DNA of 5,714 nucleotides from CAYZJD01 sp964478455 (GTDB lineage Bacteria; Acidobacteriota; Terriglobia; Bryobacterales; Bryobacteraceae). Both the position numbers and the translations under genes were made by a program. The stretch spans positions 1 to 5,714 of the forward strand of contig CAYZJD010000310.1 in assembly GCA_964478455.1 (NCBI GenBank), in the 5' to 3' direction. Below are positions 1-5,714 of this stretch, one piece after another. The stretch's first letter is position 1. Each line of letters begins with the position of its first letter. The notes below the pieces were generated by a model. That model saw nothing but the letters and a program-made list of their open reading frames with translations, did no database searches and had not been told where the DNA came from.

Positions 1-1
1 T

Positions 2-631
2 CCTCTGGACATTGAACAGGAGCACGAGCAGCGGAAGCCAGCTGACGATGAGGACCAGGCGGTCGCGAAGCACCTCGACACTCAGGGCCGGACGTCGCAC
101 ATGGTGAAGTGGGCCGCCGGCGGGCGCTGGGCGTTCGTGAGCAACAGCACATCGGCGAATGTTGCCGCCATCGACACGGAAACCGGCGCCGTGAAGCTCA
201 TCCCCACCGCCGCGCGGCCCGAAGGCAGCGCGCTCTCACCCGACGGCAAGACGCTCTATGTCGTCAACCGCGAAGCCGCGAAGATCACGTTGGTCGATGT
301 CGCGGCCCGGCGAGTCGCCGGCGAGATTGCCACCGGGAACGGGCCGGTCCGTATCGCCGTCACTCCTGACGGCAGGCAGCTCGTCTACGCGCTGATGCAC
401 GACCAAGCGGTTGAGTTCGCCGACCCGGCATCGCGCAAAGTGCTTGGCAGGGTCGCGCTCGAAGGCAGGCCCGTGTCGCTCACGCTCTCCCGCGACGGCA
501 AGCTCGCCTTCGCCTCCGCCCAGGACGACGACACCGTGTACGTGATCTCGGTCGCCGGCCGCAAAATCGAGCGGAAGTTCAAGACCGCTCCCGGCGCCGG
601 CCCCGATCCGGTGTTAGAAATCGGGCGCTGA
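2..631 (+). CDS. YVTN-type beta-propeller protein, 5'-truncated
   Basis: The frame is open from base 2 to the TGA at 629-631 with no stop, so 209 residues are visible and the start lies outside the window. From the Met at 101 onward the protein shows about four propeller repeats of roughly 42 residues. Each carries a '(S/T/R)(P/R)DG(K/R)' turn followed by a hydrophobic strand: GGRWAFVSN, SPDGKTLYVVN, TPDGRQLVYAL and SRDGKLAFASA. Segments such as 'NVAAIDTETGAV' and 'ITLVDVAARRV' are typical of the YVTN/YncE-like family, whose members are often exported and act as binding or scaffold domains; no substrate can be named. The ATG at 101 is not a convincing start, because the family-like 'GRTSHMVKW' segment begins upstream of it and no Shine-Dalgarno precedes it. 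Residues encoded by 2-75 are unusually charge-rich for a propeller. The gene reads toward hicBA, but 85 bp and a promoter-like box separate them, so co-transcription is uncertain. Confidence 0.8.
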   Translation, partial: PLDIEQEHEQRKPADDEDQAVAKHLDTQGRTSHMVKWAAGGRWAFVSNSTSANVAAIDTETGAVKLIPTAARPEGSALSPDGKTLYVVNREAAKITLVDVAARRVAGEIATGNGPVRIAVTPDGRQLVYALMHDQAVEFADPASRKVLGRVALEGRPVSLTLSRDGKLAFASAQDDDTVYVISVAGRKIERKFKTAPGAGPDPVLEIGR

Positions 632-667
632 ACACGCCCCCGGAGCTAGGTCATTGTTGAAAGAGCA

Positions 668-689
668 GGGCGCGCGCCGAGGTGCGCCC
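668..689. repeat. GC-rich palindrome and inverted repeat upstream of hicB
   Basis: Bases 669-678 form a perfect 10-bp palindrome (GGCGCGCGCC). An overlapping inverted repeat pairs GGGCGC at 668-673 with GCGCCC at 684-689. They sit just upstream of the TATAAT at 696-701, where a repressor of hicBA could bind; autoregulated toxin-antitoxin promoters often carry such repeats. The hairpin could instead help end transcription of the propeller gene, but no T-run follows it, so it is not a standard intrinsic terminator. Short GC palindromes also arise by chance in GC-rich DNA. Confidence 0.35.
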
Positions 690-695
690 CACGAC

Positions 696-701
696 TATAA
701 T
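696..701 (+). promoter_or_regulatory. Candidate -10 box for hicBA
   Basis: A perfect TATAAT lies 15 bp before the hicB ATG, in an AT-rich patch within otherwise GC-rich sequence. No good -35 hexamer is found 16-18 bp upstream; that position is occupied by the GC palindrome. The nearest TTGAAA (657-662) is 33 bp away, which is too far. Transcription starting about 7 bp downstream of the box would give a leader of only about 9 bases, with at most a weak AGAG (709-712) as ribosome-binding site. Confidence 0.45.
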
Positions 702-716
702 TAAGGCCAGAGATCG

Positions 717-941
717 ATGGATACAGTCACCGTTGAATTGATTCCGATCACCGTAGGGCAAGAAGAGGACGGGCGTTGGTGGGCCGACATCGAGTGCATG
801 CCCGGAGTGATGGCGTATGGCGCAACTCGCGAGTCAGCCATTGCCGCTGTGCGCGCACTCGCCTTGCGCGTTGCCGCCGACTGCATTGATCATGGGGAGG
901 AAGTCCCCGCCCTGTTTGCTAAGGTCTTCTCCGTTGCATGA
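717..941 (+). CDS. hicB: HicB-family antitoxin, single-domain short form
   Basis: This 74-residue protein matches the short HicB-type antitoxin fold (partial RNase H-like). Residues 16-38 contain the hallmark pattern: EEDGRWWADIECMPGV followed by AYGATR. The helix at 39-56 (ESAIAAVRALALRVAADC) and the closing HGEEVP segment also fit. HicB proteins bind and neutralise the HicA mRNA interferase in the cytoplasm. The protein ends soon after the core domain and has no C-terminal helix-turn-helix or ribbon-helix-helix, the DNA-binding part of longer HicB proteins. The ATG at 717 is chosen because the family-like sequence starts directly after it and a TATAAT lies 15 bp upstream. The stop overlaps the hicA start (ATGA, 938-941), the usual sign of coupled translation in such a pair. 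The antitoxin appears intact even though the toxin gene beside it is broken. Confidence 0.85.
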   Translation: MDTVTVELIPITVGQEEDGRWWADIECMPGVMAYGATRESAIAAVRALALRVAADCIDHGEEVPALFAKVFSVA

Positions 942-1149
942 GCCGTTGGCGGTCGGTCAAGGCCAGGCAACTCTTGGCCGCGCTGCTCCGAATCGGATGG
1001 ACGGTGACCTGGCAGACCGGGTCTCACCGACGACTCAAGCGGCCGGCTGGCCCAATTACTCGTTTGCGTTTCATGACAACGACGAGGTCGGCCCTGGACT
1101 TCTCGCACAGATCGCCAAGAAAACGGGACTGAAATCTGAGGACCTATAA
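938..1149 (+). pseudogene. hicA: HicA-family toxin, frameshifted
   Basis: HicA toxins are small double-stranded-RNA-binding-fold mRNA interferases. The frame starting at ATG 938 gives a good HicA N-terminus: SVKARQLLAALLRIGW, then TGSHRRLKRP with the presumed catalytic His at residue 30. It then runs into unrelated sequence and stops at 1130-1132 (64 aa). The conserved C-terminal half continues in the -1 frame: GWPNYSFAFHDNDEVGP, then LLAQIAKKTGLKSEDL, with TAA at 1147-1149. The switch falls at CGGCCGGCTGG (1040-1050), where 'KRP-GWP' is expected. Adding one G to the GG at 1045-1046 restores a continuous 70-residue protein of normal family length. No slippery heptamer is visible, so programmed frameshifting is unlikely. 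The damage is either a real inactivating deletion or a base-calling/assembly error. The start overlaps the hicB stop by 4 bp, and a weak AAGG lies at 921-924. Confidence 0.8.
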
Positions 1150-1230
1150 TGGCGCGCTACTGCCTAACCTGCCACGGGTTTCGCCTGCAAGCTTGTACGG
1201 GGAGCGGGGACTGCGTGTCGGGCCTCTTCC

Positions 1231-2079
1231 CTAATTCCCCCGGATCTTCTTTTGCAGGCTTTGCGCTTGCGCGTTCAGGCCTTGCAGTTGCCGGAGCTCG
1301 TCTTCCGTCAGCGAGATCGCGTTCTGGATGCGCGCCAGGTCGGTCGCGCCGGGGACCGATGCCTCGCCGGCGGTCTCCAGCCGCGAGGTCATCGCGCGGT
1401 ACTGGTCCGTCACCTCGCGATAGCGCCGGAGAATGCTGGTCAGATACGCCTCCCGGCGCCGGTTGACCTCCTCAAGCTCGGCCGTCAGTTTCGCGGTCCG
1501 GGAAAGCCGCTCGGCCGCCTGCTGGTTCTCCTTGCGCAGCGTCTGGTTCGTCAGTTCCAGGGGCGCCAGCCGGTCGCTCTTGCTCTTGACTTCCGCTTGG
1601 AGCGCTTCCGCCAGCCGGTTGGCCCCGGCGAGGTTCTCGCTCAGCTCGTTCTCGCGGGCGGTCAGCCGCTCATTCTCCTCCTTGAGCCTCGCGAGCATCT
1701 CTTGCAGCTCCGACGTCTCGCCCCGCAGTTGCTCGATCTCACGGGTAGCGGCAGCAAACTTGTCCCTGAGCTGGCTCAGGCTGCGAACCGCCTCGAGCGC
1801 GCTCGGCGGAAGGTCGGCTCTGCGAGCCGCCGGCGCCGTCTCCACCGGAGCCGCCTCCAGCCCGCTGAGTTGAGCGCGGAGCGATTCGATCTCGCGGGCA
1901 AGCTCATCGGACCGCGCTCGCAGCTCCCGGTTTTCCGCCTCCAGGCGCGAGGCCCGCTCCGCCTGTTCCGCCAGCGACGCTGACCGGCGGCTCACCACAG
2001 CCAGCGCGACCGCCAGACACGCGGCGCCGGCAAGCACGCTCACCCACACCCAGGCATGGCGCGGCTGCGGCATCGGCAC
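1231..2079 (-). CDS. Membrane-anchored coiled-coil protein of unknown function
   Basis: The product is 282 residues. Residues 9-29 form a single hydrophobic segment (AWVWVSVLAGAACLAVALAVV), followed by RR at 31-32. This is most likely a signal anchor, though a cleaved signal peptide is possible. Residues 35-75 and 93-235 are rich in E, R, L, A and Q with heptad-like leucine spacing, for example LEAENRELRARSDELAREIE and LKEENERLTARENELSENL, indicating a long coiled coil. A short Pro/Ala-rich break lies at 76-92. A last helical stretch with 'SLTEDELRQLQGLNAQAQSL' follows a flexible GEASVPGATD linker. I recognise no catalytic motif and no named family. The GTG at 2079 is preferred because GAGGTGA (2093-2087) ends 7 bases before it. 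The ATG at 2073 is the alternative and would be 2 residues shorter. It is last in the receptor/VWFA cluster and probably serves the envelope together with them. Confidence 0.8.
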   Translation of the reverse strand: MPMPQPRHAWVWVSVLAGAACLAVALAVVSRRSASLAEQAERASRLEAENRELRARSDELAREIESLRAQLSGLEAAPVETAPAARRADLPPSALEAVRSLSQLRDKFAAATREIEQLRGETSELQEMLARLKEENERLTARENELSENLAGANRLAEALQAEVKSKSDRLAPLELTNQTLRKENQQAAERLSRTAKLTAELEEVNRRREAYLTSILRRYREVTDQYRAMTSRLETAGEASVPGATDLARIQNAISLTEDELRQLQGLNAQAQSLQKKIRGN

Positions 2080-2086
2080 GATCTTA

Positions 2087-2095
2087 TCACCTCTC
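2087..2095 (-). promoter_or_regulatory. Shine-Dalgarno of the coiled-coil gene, overlapping the VWFA stop
   Basis: On the minus strand the sequence is GAGAGGTGA, containing the seven-base anti-SD match GAGGTGA (2093-2087). The same bases encode the last Glu-Arg codons and the TGA stop of the VWFA-like gene. Spacing to the GTG at 2079 is 7 bases from the end of the motif (10 from GAGG). It decides for the GTG over the ATG six bases further in, and implies that ribosomes finishing the upstream gene can reload here. Confidence 0.65.
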
Positions 2096-3016
2096 TTTCA
2101 GCAGGAACCGCGTCCGGTAGTTCAAAGGGCCGACCGCGCTTTCGAGCTGGATTTGAACCATCCGACCGGCTCGCTCCGGCGGCTCCAGCACAATGCTGTA
2201 ATGCGCAGCGATCCGCTCCAGCGTCTTCCGGATTGCCTCGGGGATCTCCCCACGCGAGCGGCAGAATTCTCCACCGCCCCCGGTGGACGCGGCCAGTTGG
2301 AGCAAACCAGCCTGGTAGGCCTCGTTGAGGCGGTCCCCACGGTACTCCAGGTGCACGACGAACAGCGGCGCCTGCAAGCCGCTCAGCGCCGTCTCCAACT
2401 TCGCGATCTTCTCCTTGATCAGTCCTTCCGGAAATCGCCGGCTCAGGTCGTGCGGATCGCTCCAGTTGATCACCGGGTTGGTGTAATCCTCGCGGTAGCT
2501 GTGAATGTTGCTGTCGCTCAGGTAGAGGATGGCGACACGCACGCCCGACTTCGACAGAATCGAATCGGCGATCCGCGCGGCTGTTTCCACTGTCTCGAGC
2601 AAACCCGGCGTGCCACTGACGGGCACTTCCTGGACGGCGGCGGCGAACGCTTTGCGGTCCGGCGTCGGATCGAGCAGTACCTTCAGGCCGTCCTGCGCCC
2701 GCAACAGACCGGCCCACGCGTTCGCCGGCAGCCCCTCCACCACCGCCGCCACGCTCTGCCGCGCGCTCTCGGCCAGCGACAGGTCCGCGGTGAAATCGGC
2801 CACCACCAGGAGCATCAGGTCGTCGGAGGGGCCCCGCACCGCCCTGACGCGCGCCGCTGCTCCGTCGATCCTCGCCTGAATCTCCCCGGCCTGGAGCGAA
2901 CTCCCTCCTGCCGGCGATTCCAGCCACGCGGGGATGACAATCTCCGACCGGTGCGTCTTTACCGCCGCCGGCAGAACCGCCGCCCAGAGCACAAATAGTG
3001 AGAGGAGTCGCGTCAA
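2087..3016 (-). CDS. Secreted VWFA-related protein (acidobacterial type)
   Basis: With a TTG start at 3016-3014 the product is 309 residues. Residues 1-18 form a signal peptide (MTRLLSLFVLWAAVLPAA), so export to the periplasm or cell surface is expected. The rest fits a von Willebrand factor A-like Rossmann fold of the acidobacterial VWFA-related kind (TIGR03436-like). A first strand LMLLVVADFTAD lies at 68-78, an SGT loop at 134-136, and a later strand VAILYLSDSNIHS at 161-173. A C-terminal part has 'APLFVVHL' and 'HYSIVLEPP'. The metal-site motif is degenerate: D74-F-T-A-D78 replaces DxSxS, while T136 and D168 could be the remaining ligands. VWA domains usually mediate protein binding; the partner is unknown. 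The TTG is chosen because the frame further upstream lies inside the receptor gene and is not protein-like. GAGG at 3028-3025 sits 8 bases before the TTG, and this start yields the signal peptide. It overlaps the receptor stop as TTGA. Confidence 0.8.
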   Translation of the reverse strand: MTRLLSLFVLWAAVLPAAVKTHRSEIVIPAWLESPAGGSSLQAGEIQARIDGAAARVRAVRGPSDDLMLLVVADFTADLSLAESARQSVAAVVEGLPANAWAGLLRAQDGLKVLLDPTPDRKAFAAAVQEVPVSGTPGLLETVETAARIADSILSKSGVRVAILYLSDSNIHSYREDYTNPVINWSDPHDLSRRFPEGLIKEKIAKLETALSGLQAPLFVVHLEYRGDRLNEAYQAGLLQLAASTGGGGEFCRSRGEIPEAIRKTLERIAAHYSIVLEPPERAGRMVQIQLESAVGPLNYRTRFLLKER

Positions 3017-3028
3017 AAACTGAACCTC
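3013..3028 (-). promoter_or_regulatory. Shine-Dalgarno and TTGA stop/start overlap
   Basis: On the minus strand TGAGGT (GAGG at 3028-3025) is followed after 8 bases by TTGA. TTG (3016-3014) is the proposed VWFA start and TGA (3015-3013) is the receptor stop. The arrangement mirrors the classic ATGA overlap of coupled genes with a rarer initiator. No ATG or GTG nearby would keep the signal peptide; the first in-frame GTG (residue 9) would cut through it. Confidence 0.6.
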
Positions 3029-5693
3029 AGCCCAAGCTGGATCACCCGCCCGCCTCGCGAGCCGATGATTCTGCCGGCGTTCACATTGGGCGCGTACGAC
3101 GGCCCGATCACTTCGTCCGGCTCGTTCCAATTGGCGTGGTTCAGGAAGTTCAGCCCGACGGCGCTCAGCTCGATCGCCCGGTCGGTGGCCAGCGCGAAAC
3201 GCTTGCTCACGGAAACGTCGTGGTTCTGGTGCGACGGATTCCGAAGCTCCGGATGCGTCCGCGAGGCGTCGCCCGCCGTGAAGTCGGGCGGCTGGTCGAA
3301 AGCCGCCGGATTGAACCATAACTCCGGACCTGCATCTTCCACACCGGGATCGACGCCGGGCACAACGTTCACCCGCAGGTTCGGGACGATGCCGCCGGTG
3401 TTGTTGAACTGGGGCCGCAGCGCAATGGGGTCGCCACTGATCACGCTCGTTGCGCCGCTCAACGACCAGCCTTCGATCAGGTGCCTTCGCCAGTCGGAAT
3501 ATTGGAGCAGCGGCTTCCCCGGTCCGAGCGGAAGCTCGTAGGTGTAAGTGAAGCTGAGCCGCTGCGGGTGGTTGCCATTGGTCAGCGCCCACTCGCTTTC
3601 ACGCTTGTAGTAGTCCTGCCGCCCGCCCGAGTAGTCGTCCATCTGCTTGGACACTTCGTAGTACAGATTCACCGTCAGCCCGCGCGTCGCCCGCTTCTCC
3701 AGGCGAACGAATCCCGCGTTGCGCATGTATCGCCCGGCCGGCCATGACCAGTACGTATCAAAGCCCTTGTACTGCGGATACGGCCGCAAGGAACGGTTGA
3801 ATTCTTCCTCGTTGAGCCGGTCGCGATAGGAAAGCACATCGAGGCGGGCGGCGTTCGGGTTCGCCGCCCAGTTTCCGACCAGCAGGTTCTTCCCGCCGGA
3901 ATACGCCGCCCCCACGGTCAGCACCACCGAGGCGGGCATCTCCCGCTCCAGGGCCATCGATGCTGACTGGTACGTCGGCGCCCGGTCGCTTCTGTCGATC
4001 AGGTCGGCGATGGTGTCGTTGACCGCCTCGGGCCGTAAATCCGGCAGCGGCTGCGAGAGCGGCGGCAGCCCGCCCGAAAGCGTCACCGCCGGCTCGAGCT
4101 GGATGTTCTGCGAGATGTAGTTGGGCGCAGCATTGAACGCCTGCGTGCCAAACTGGCTGTCGTAGATCGGGATCGCGCTGTAGCTCCGGGCGAAGCTCAG
4201 ACGCAGAACGGTCTTGGCGTCGCCCCGTGGGTTCCAGGCGATGCTCGCATTCGGCTCGAGCTTCGTCTGCGTCGGCTGCAACTCGGCCCCCGTGCCGCCG
4301 TGCCCTGCCGCCACCAGCGCGCCCGGCCGGCCGTTAGCCGGGTTGACCGCGCGCAGGTCCACGGTGGACTGGCGGTCGTACTTCTCCACACGCGGCCGGT
4401 TGTGTTCGATATTCACGCCCACGTTGATGTTCAGGCTCTTGGTGGCCTCGTACTGGTGGCGCAGCGCCACTGTTGTGTGGCTCCGGCGGAAATAGGAGGG
4501 CGACGTGACCACGCTCCTCTCGCCGAACTCGGCCATGCCCAGTAGAAAACTGGCGAAGGCGTGCCCCGTGTTCACGATCCCGGGTAGCCCGGTCAATCCG
4601 GAGCCGAAGCGGAAACTGCCGGAGGGAAACTGCGGGAAGTAAGCGCTCACCTGGTAGCGCGTGTGGCGCGCCACCACGCGATATCCGCGTTTGCCGCGCC
4701 GCGTTGAGAAAGCGTTCGTCCACGTGTAATGGGGCCGCGCGCTCTTCGACAATGGATTCGGACGGCCCATGCCAACATAGGGCCCAAGCTGGAAGACGGG
4801 AAACGCCGCCTTGCCCGCGCCGGCCAGGCCGATCCGGCCGCCGTAGTCCCCGTCCGTGTCCGGCCCTTCCGTCTTGGACGAAAACGTCTCGGCCTCGAAG
4901 CCTAGAGTGTTCACCGTCTGAGCCGACTGTGTGAAAGCGTGCTCGAGCGACGCCCGCCGGGAGTGGAAGCGGTTGTCGCCCGATCCCGGACTTGCCGGCG
5001 TCGGGAAGATCCTGGCCGCGCCCAGAAAACCGTTGGAGAACGATGCCCCAAAGGTGAGCTTGTGCCGCTCCCTCACCGAATGATCCAGCTTCAGAATCAT
5101 CCCGTTGGCGCTGTTCGTCTCGGGCTCGACCGAGAAGTAGTTATTACGGTCGAACGGTCCGACACTGGCGTTCGAAGCCGGATAAAACTCGAGCGCGTTG
5201 AGTGCGACCGCGTCCAGACGCTCCAACGGGATCAGGTTGCCCGGGAACGGATCGCGGAAGTACTGGAGGTTCTCCCGCGTCACCGGCTGCGAGGGATCAT
5301 AAAGCGGATTCGGCTGCGTCGTCAGCGGATCGTAGATCGGCAGCGGGCTGCCCGCCGGATCTACCGTGCCCGAGAAATCGCCCCTGCGCTCCGGCGCCGT
5401 CGGAATGGTCCGCAATTGCGACCGGGAGATCCGCTCGCGAACGCCCTCGTAGGACACCGAGAAATAAGTTGCATGGCCTCCGGGGTAAACCCTCGGGATC
5501 ACGACCGGCCCGGCAATGTTGAAGCCGAACTGGTTGCGCCGCAGCAGCGACTTCGTGCCGCCTCGCTGCGCGATCTCGTGCGGCACGGCGTCGAGAAGAT
5601 CGTTCCTCAGATTCTCGAAAACCCGGCCGTGCCACTGCCACCGCGCCCCGTTGGCCGCCGTCCGTGGCGGGCTGTCCGGGCGCAGCCCGAGGT
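3013..5693 (-). CDS. TonB-dependent receptor, Oar-like, N-terminus missing
   Basis: About 892 residues are visible and the frame is open to the right end, so the true start is beyond the contig. A GTG at 5586 is internal: family-like sequence (HGRVFENLRNDLLDA) precedes it. Signatures typical of large Oar/Solibacter-type outer-membrane receptors appear in order. Near the N-terminal end are RRNQFGFNIAGPVVIP, then YFSVSYEGVRERISRSQLRT and PERRGDFSG. Next come IYDPLTT and FRDPFPGNLIP. Toward the C-terminus are NGNHPQRLSFTYTYELPLG and IEGWSLSGATSVISGDPIAL. It ends with a strand finishing in Phe (VIQLGLRFSF), the usual assembly signal of outer-membrane barrels. Missing are the signal peptide, the carboxypeptidase-regulatory-like domain and most of the plug, perhaps 150-250 residues. 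Such receptors move large ligands such as oligosaccharides or peptides across the outer membrane using TonB energy; the substrate here is unknown. It is the first visible gene of a three-gene operon. Confidence 0.93.
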
Positions 5694-5714
5694 CTGTCTC
5701 TTATACACATCTGA
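5694..5714. other. Nextera/Tn5 sequencing adapter remnant (not genomic)
   Basis: Bases 5694-5712 read CTGTCTCTTATACACATCT, the exact 19-base Tn5 mosaic end as used in Nextera libraries, in read-through orientation. The following GA matches the start of the continuing adapter on one of the two library sides. On the minus strand it creates the false N-terminus MCIRDR, a known artefact in protein databases. The biological sequence therefore ends at about 5693. Confidence 0.95.

Noticed and set aside
1..100. Minus-strand open frame reading from GTG at 100 with a hydrophobic stretch (LVLIVSWLPLLVLLFNV)
   Set aside because: It is codon-aligned antisense to a charged plus-strand segment, which gives hydrophobic residues automatically. 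The plus-strand frame joins directly to clear propeller sequence, and base composition at third positions does not favour either strand.
1150..1230. Possible bidirectional terminator or small RNA in the convergent gap
   Set aside because: Only short matches (GGGGA/TCCCC with a large loop, and the palindrome CAAGCTTG) are present; there is no stable hairpin with a T-run on either strand.
1149..1466. Plus-strand frame starting ATGGCGCGC just after hicA (105 aa, Cys-containing start)
   Set aside because: Most of it is antisense to the coiled-coil gene, composition is Arg/Ser/Pro-rich as in shadows, and no family pattern is visible.
1252..1983. Long plus-strand frame (243 aa) opposite the coiled-coil gene
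   Set aside because: It is an antisense shadow; Leu/Arg/Gln-rich sequence mirrors the Glu/Arg/Leu codons of the real gene.
2010..2030. Lipoprotein signal in the coiled-coil protein (Cys21 in the hydrophobic segment)
   Set aside because: The residues before the Cys are GAA, with Gly instead of Leu at -3, and the hydrophobic stretch continues past it, so a lipobox is not supported.
3017..3592. Upstream extension of the VWFA frame by 192 codons to an ATG at 3592
   Set aside because: It lies wholly inside the receptor gene in another frame, is Arg/Ala/Gly-rich without protein-like features, and would bury the signal peptide.
5297..5710. Minus-strand frame starting MCIRDR
   Set aside because: Its first residues are translated sequencing adapter, and the rest is a wrong-frame reading of the receptor gene.

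Overview
This window looks like a whole short metagenomic contig from a GC-rich Gram-negative bacterium, most likely an Acidobacteriota member of the Solibacter/Bryobacter kind. That placement is inferred from two things: an Oar-like TonB-dependent receptor with the residue signatures common in that phylum, and a downstream protein resembling the 'acidobacterial VWFA-related' family. No marker gene is present, so taxonomy stays tentative. The last 21 bases are not genomic: they match the Nextera/Tn5 mosaic-end read-through adapter.

Left part, plus strand (1-1149). A 5'-truncated YVTN-type beta-propeller gene (2-631) is followed, after 85 bp carrying a GC palindrome and a perfect TATAAT box, by a hicBA-type toxin-antitoxin pair. 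HicB (717-941) is intact and overlaps hicA by 4 bp (ATGA). hicA (938-1149) carries an apparent one-base deletion near 1045. The N-terminal half with the GSHR motif and the conserved C-terminal half lie in different frames, so the toxin is either a pseudogene or a sequencing error.

Right part, minus strand (5693-1231). Three genes read leftward as a very tight cluster. The first is a large outer-membrane TonB-dependent receptor fragment, about 892 residues, with its N-terminus lost at the contig end. It is followed by a secreted VWFA-like protein of 309 aa whose TTG start overlaps the receptor stop (TTGA). Last is a 282-aa protein with one N-terminal membrane segment and a long coiled coil, starting 7 bp after the VWFA stop, with the Shine-Dalgarno formed by the last codons and stop of the VWFA gene. 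The spacing implies a translationally coupled cell-envelope operon, but its substrate or purpose cannot be read from the sequence. This operon and hicBA converge on an 81-bp gap (1150-1230) in which I see no clear terminator.

I found no CRISPR array, insertion sequence, tRNA, rRNA or clearly new defence system. The points that most deserve a second look are the broken hicA, the coupled receptor/VWFA/coiled-coil operon, the degenerate metal site of the VWFA protein, and the adapter at the right end.
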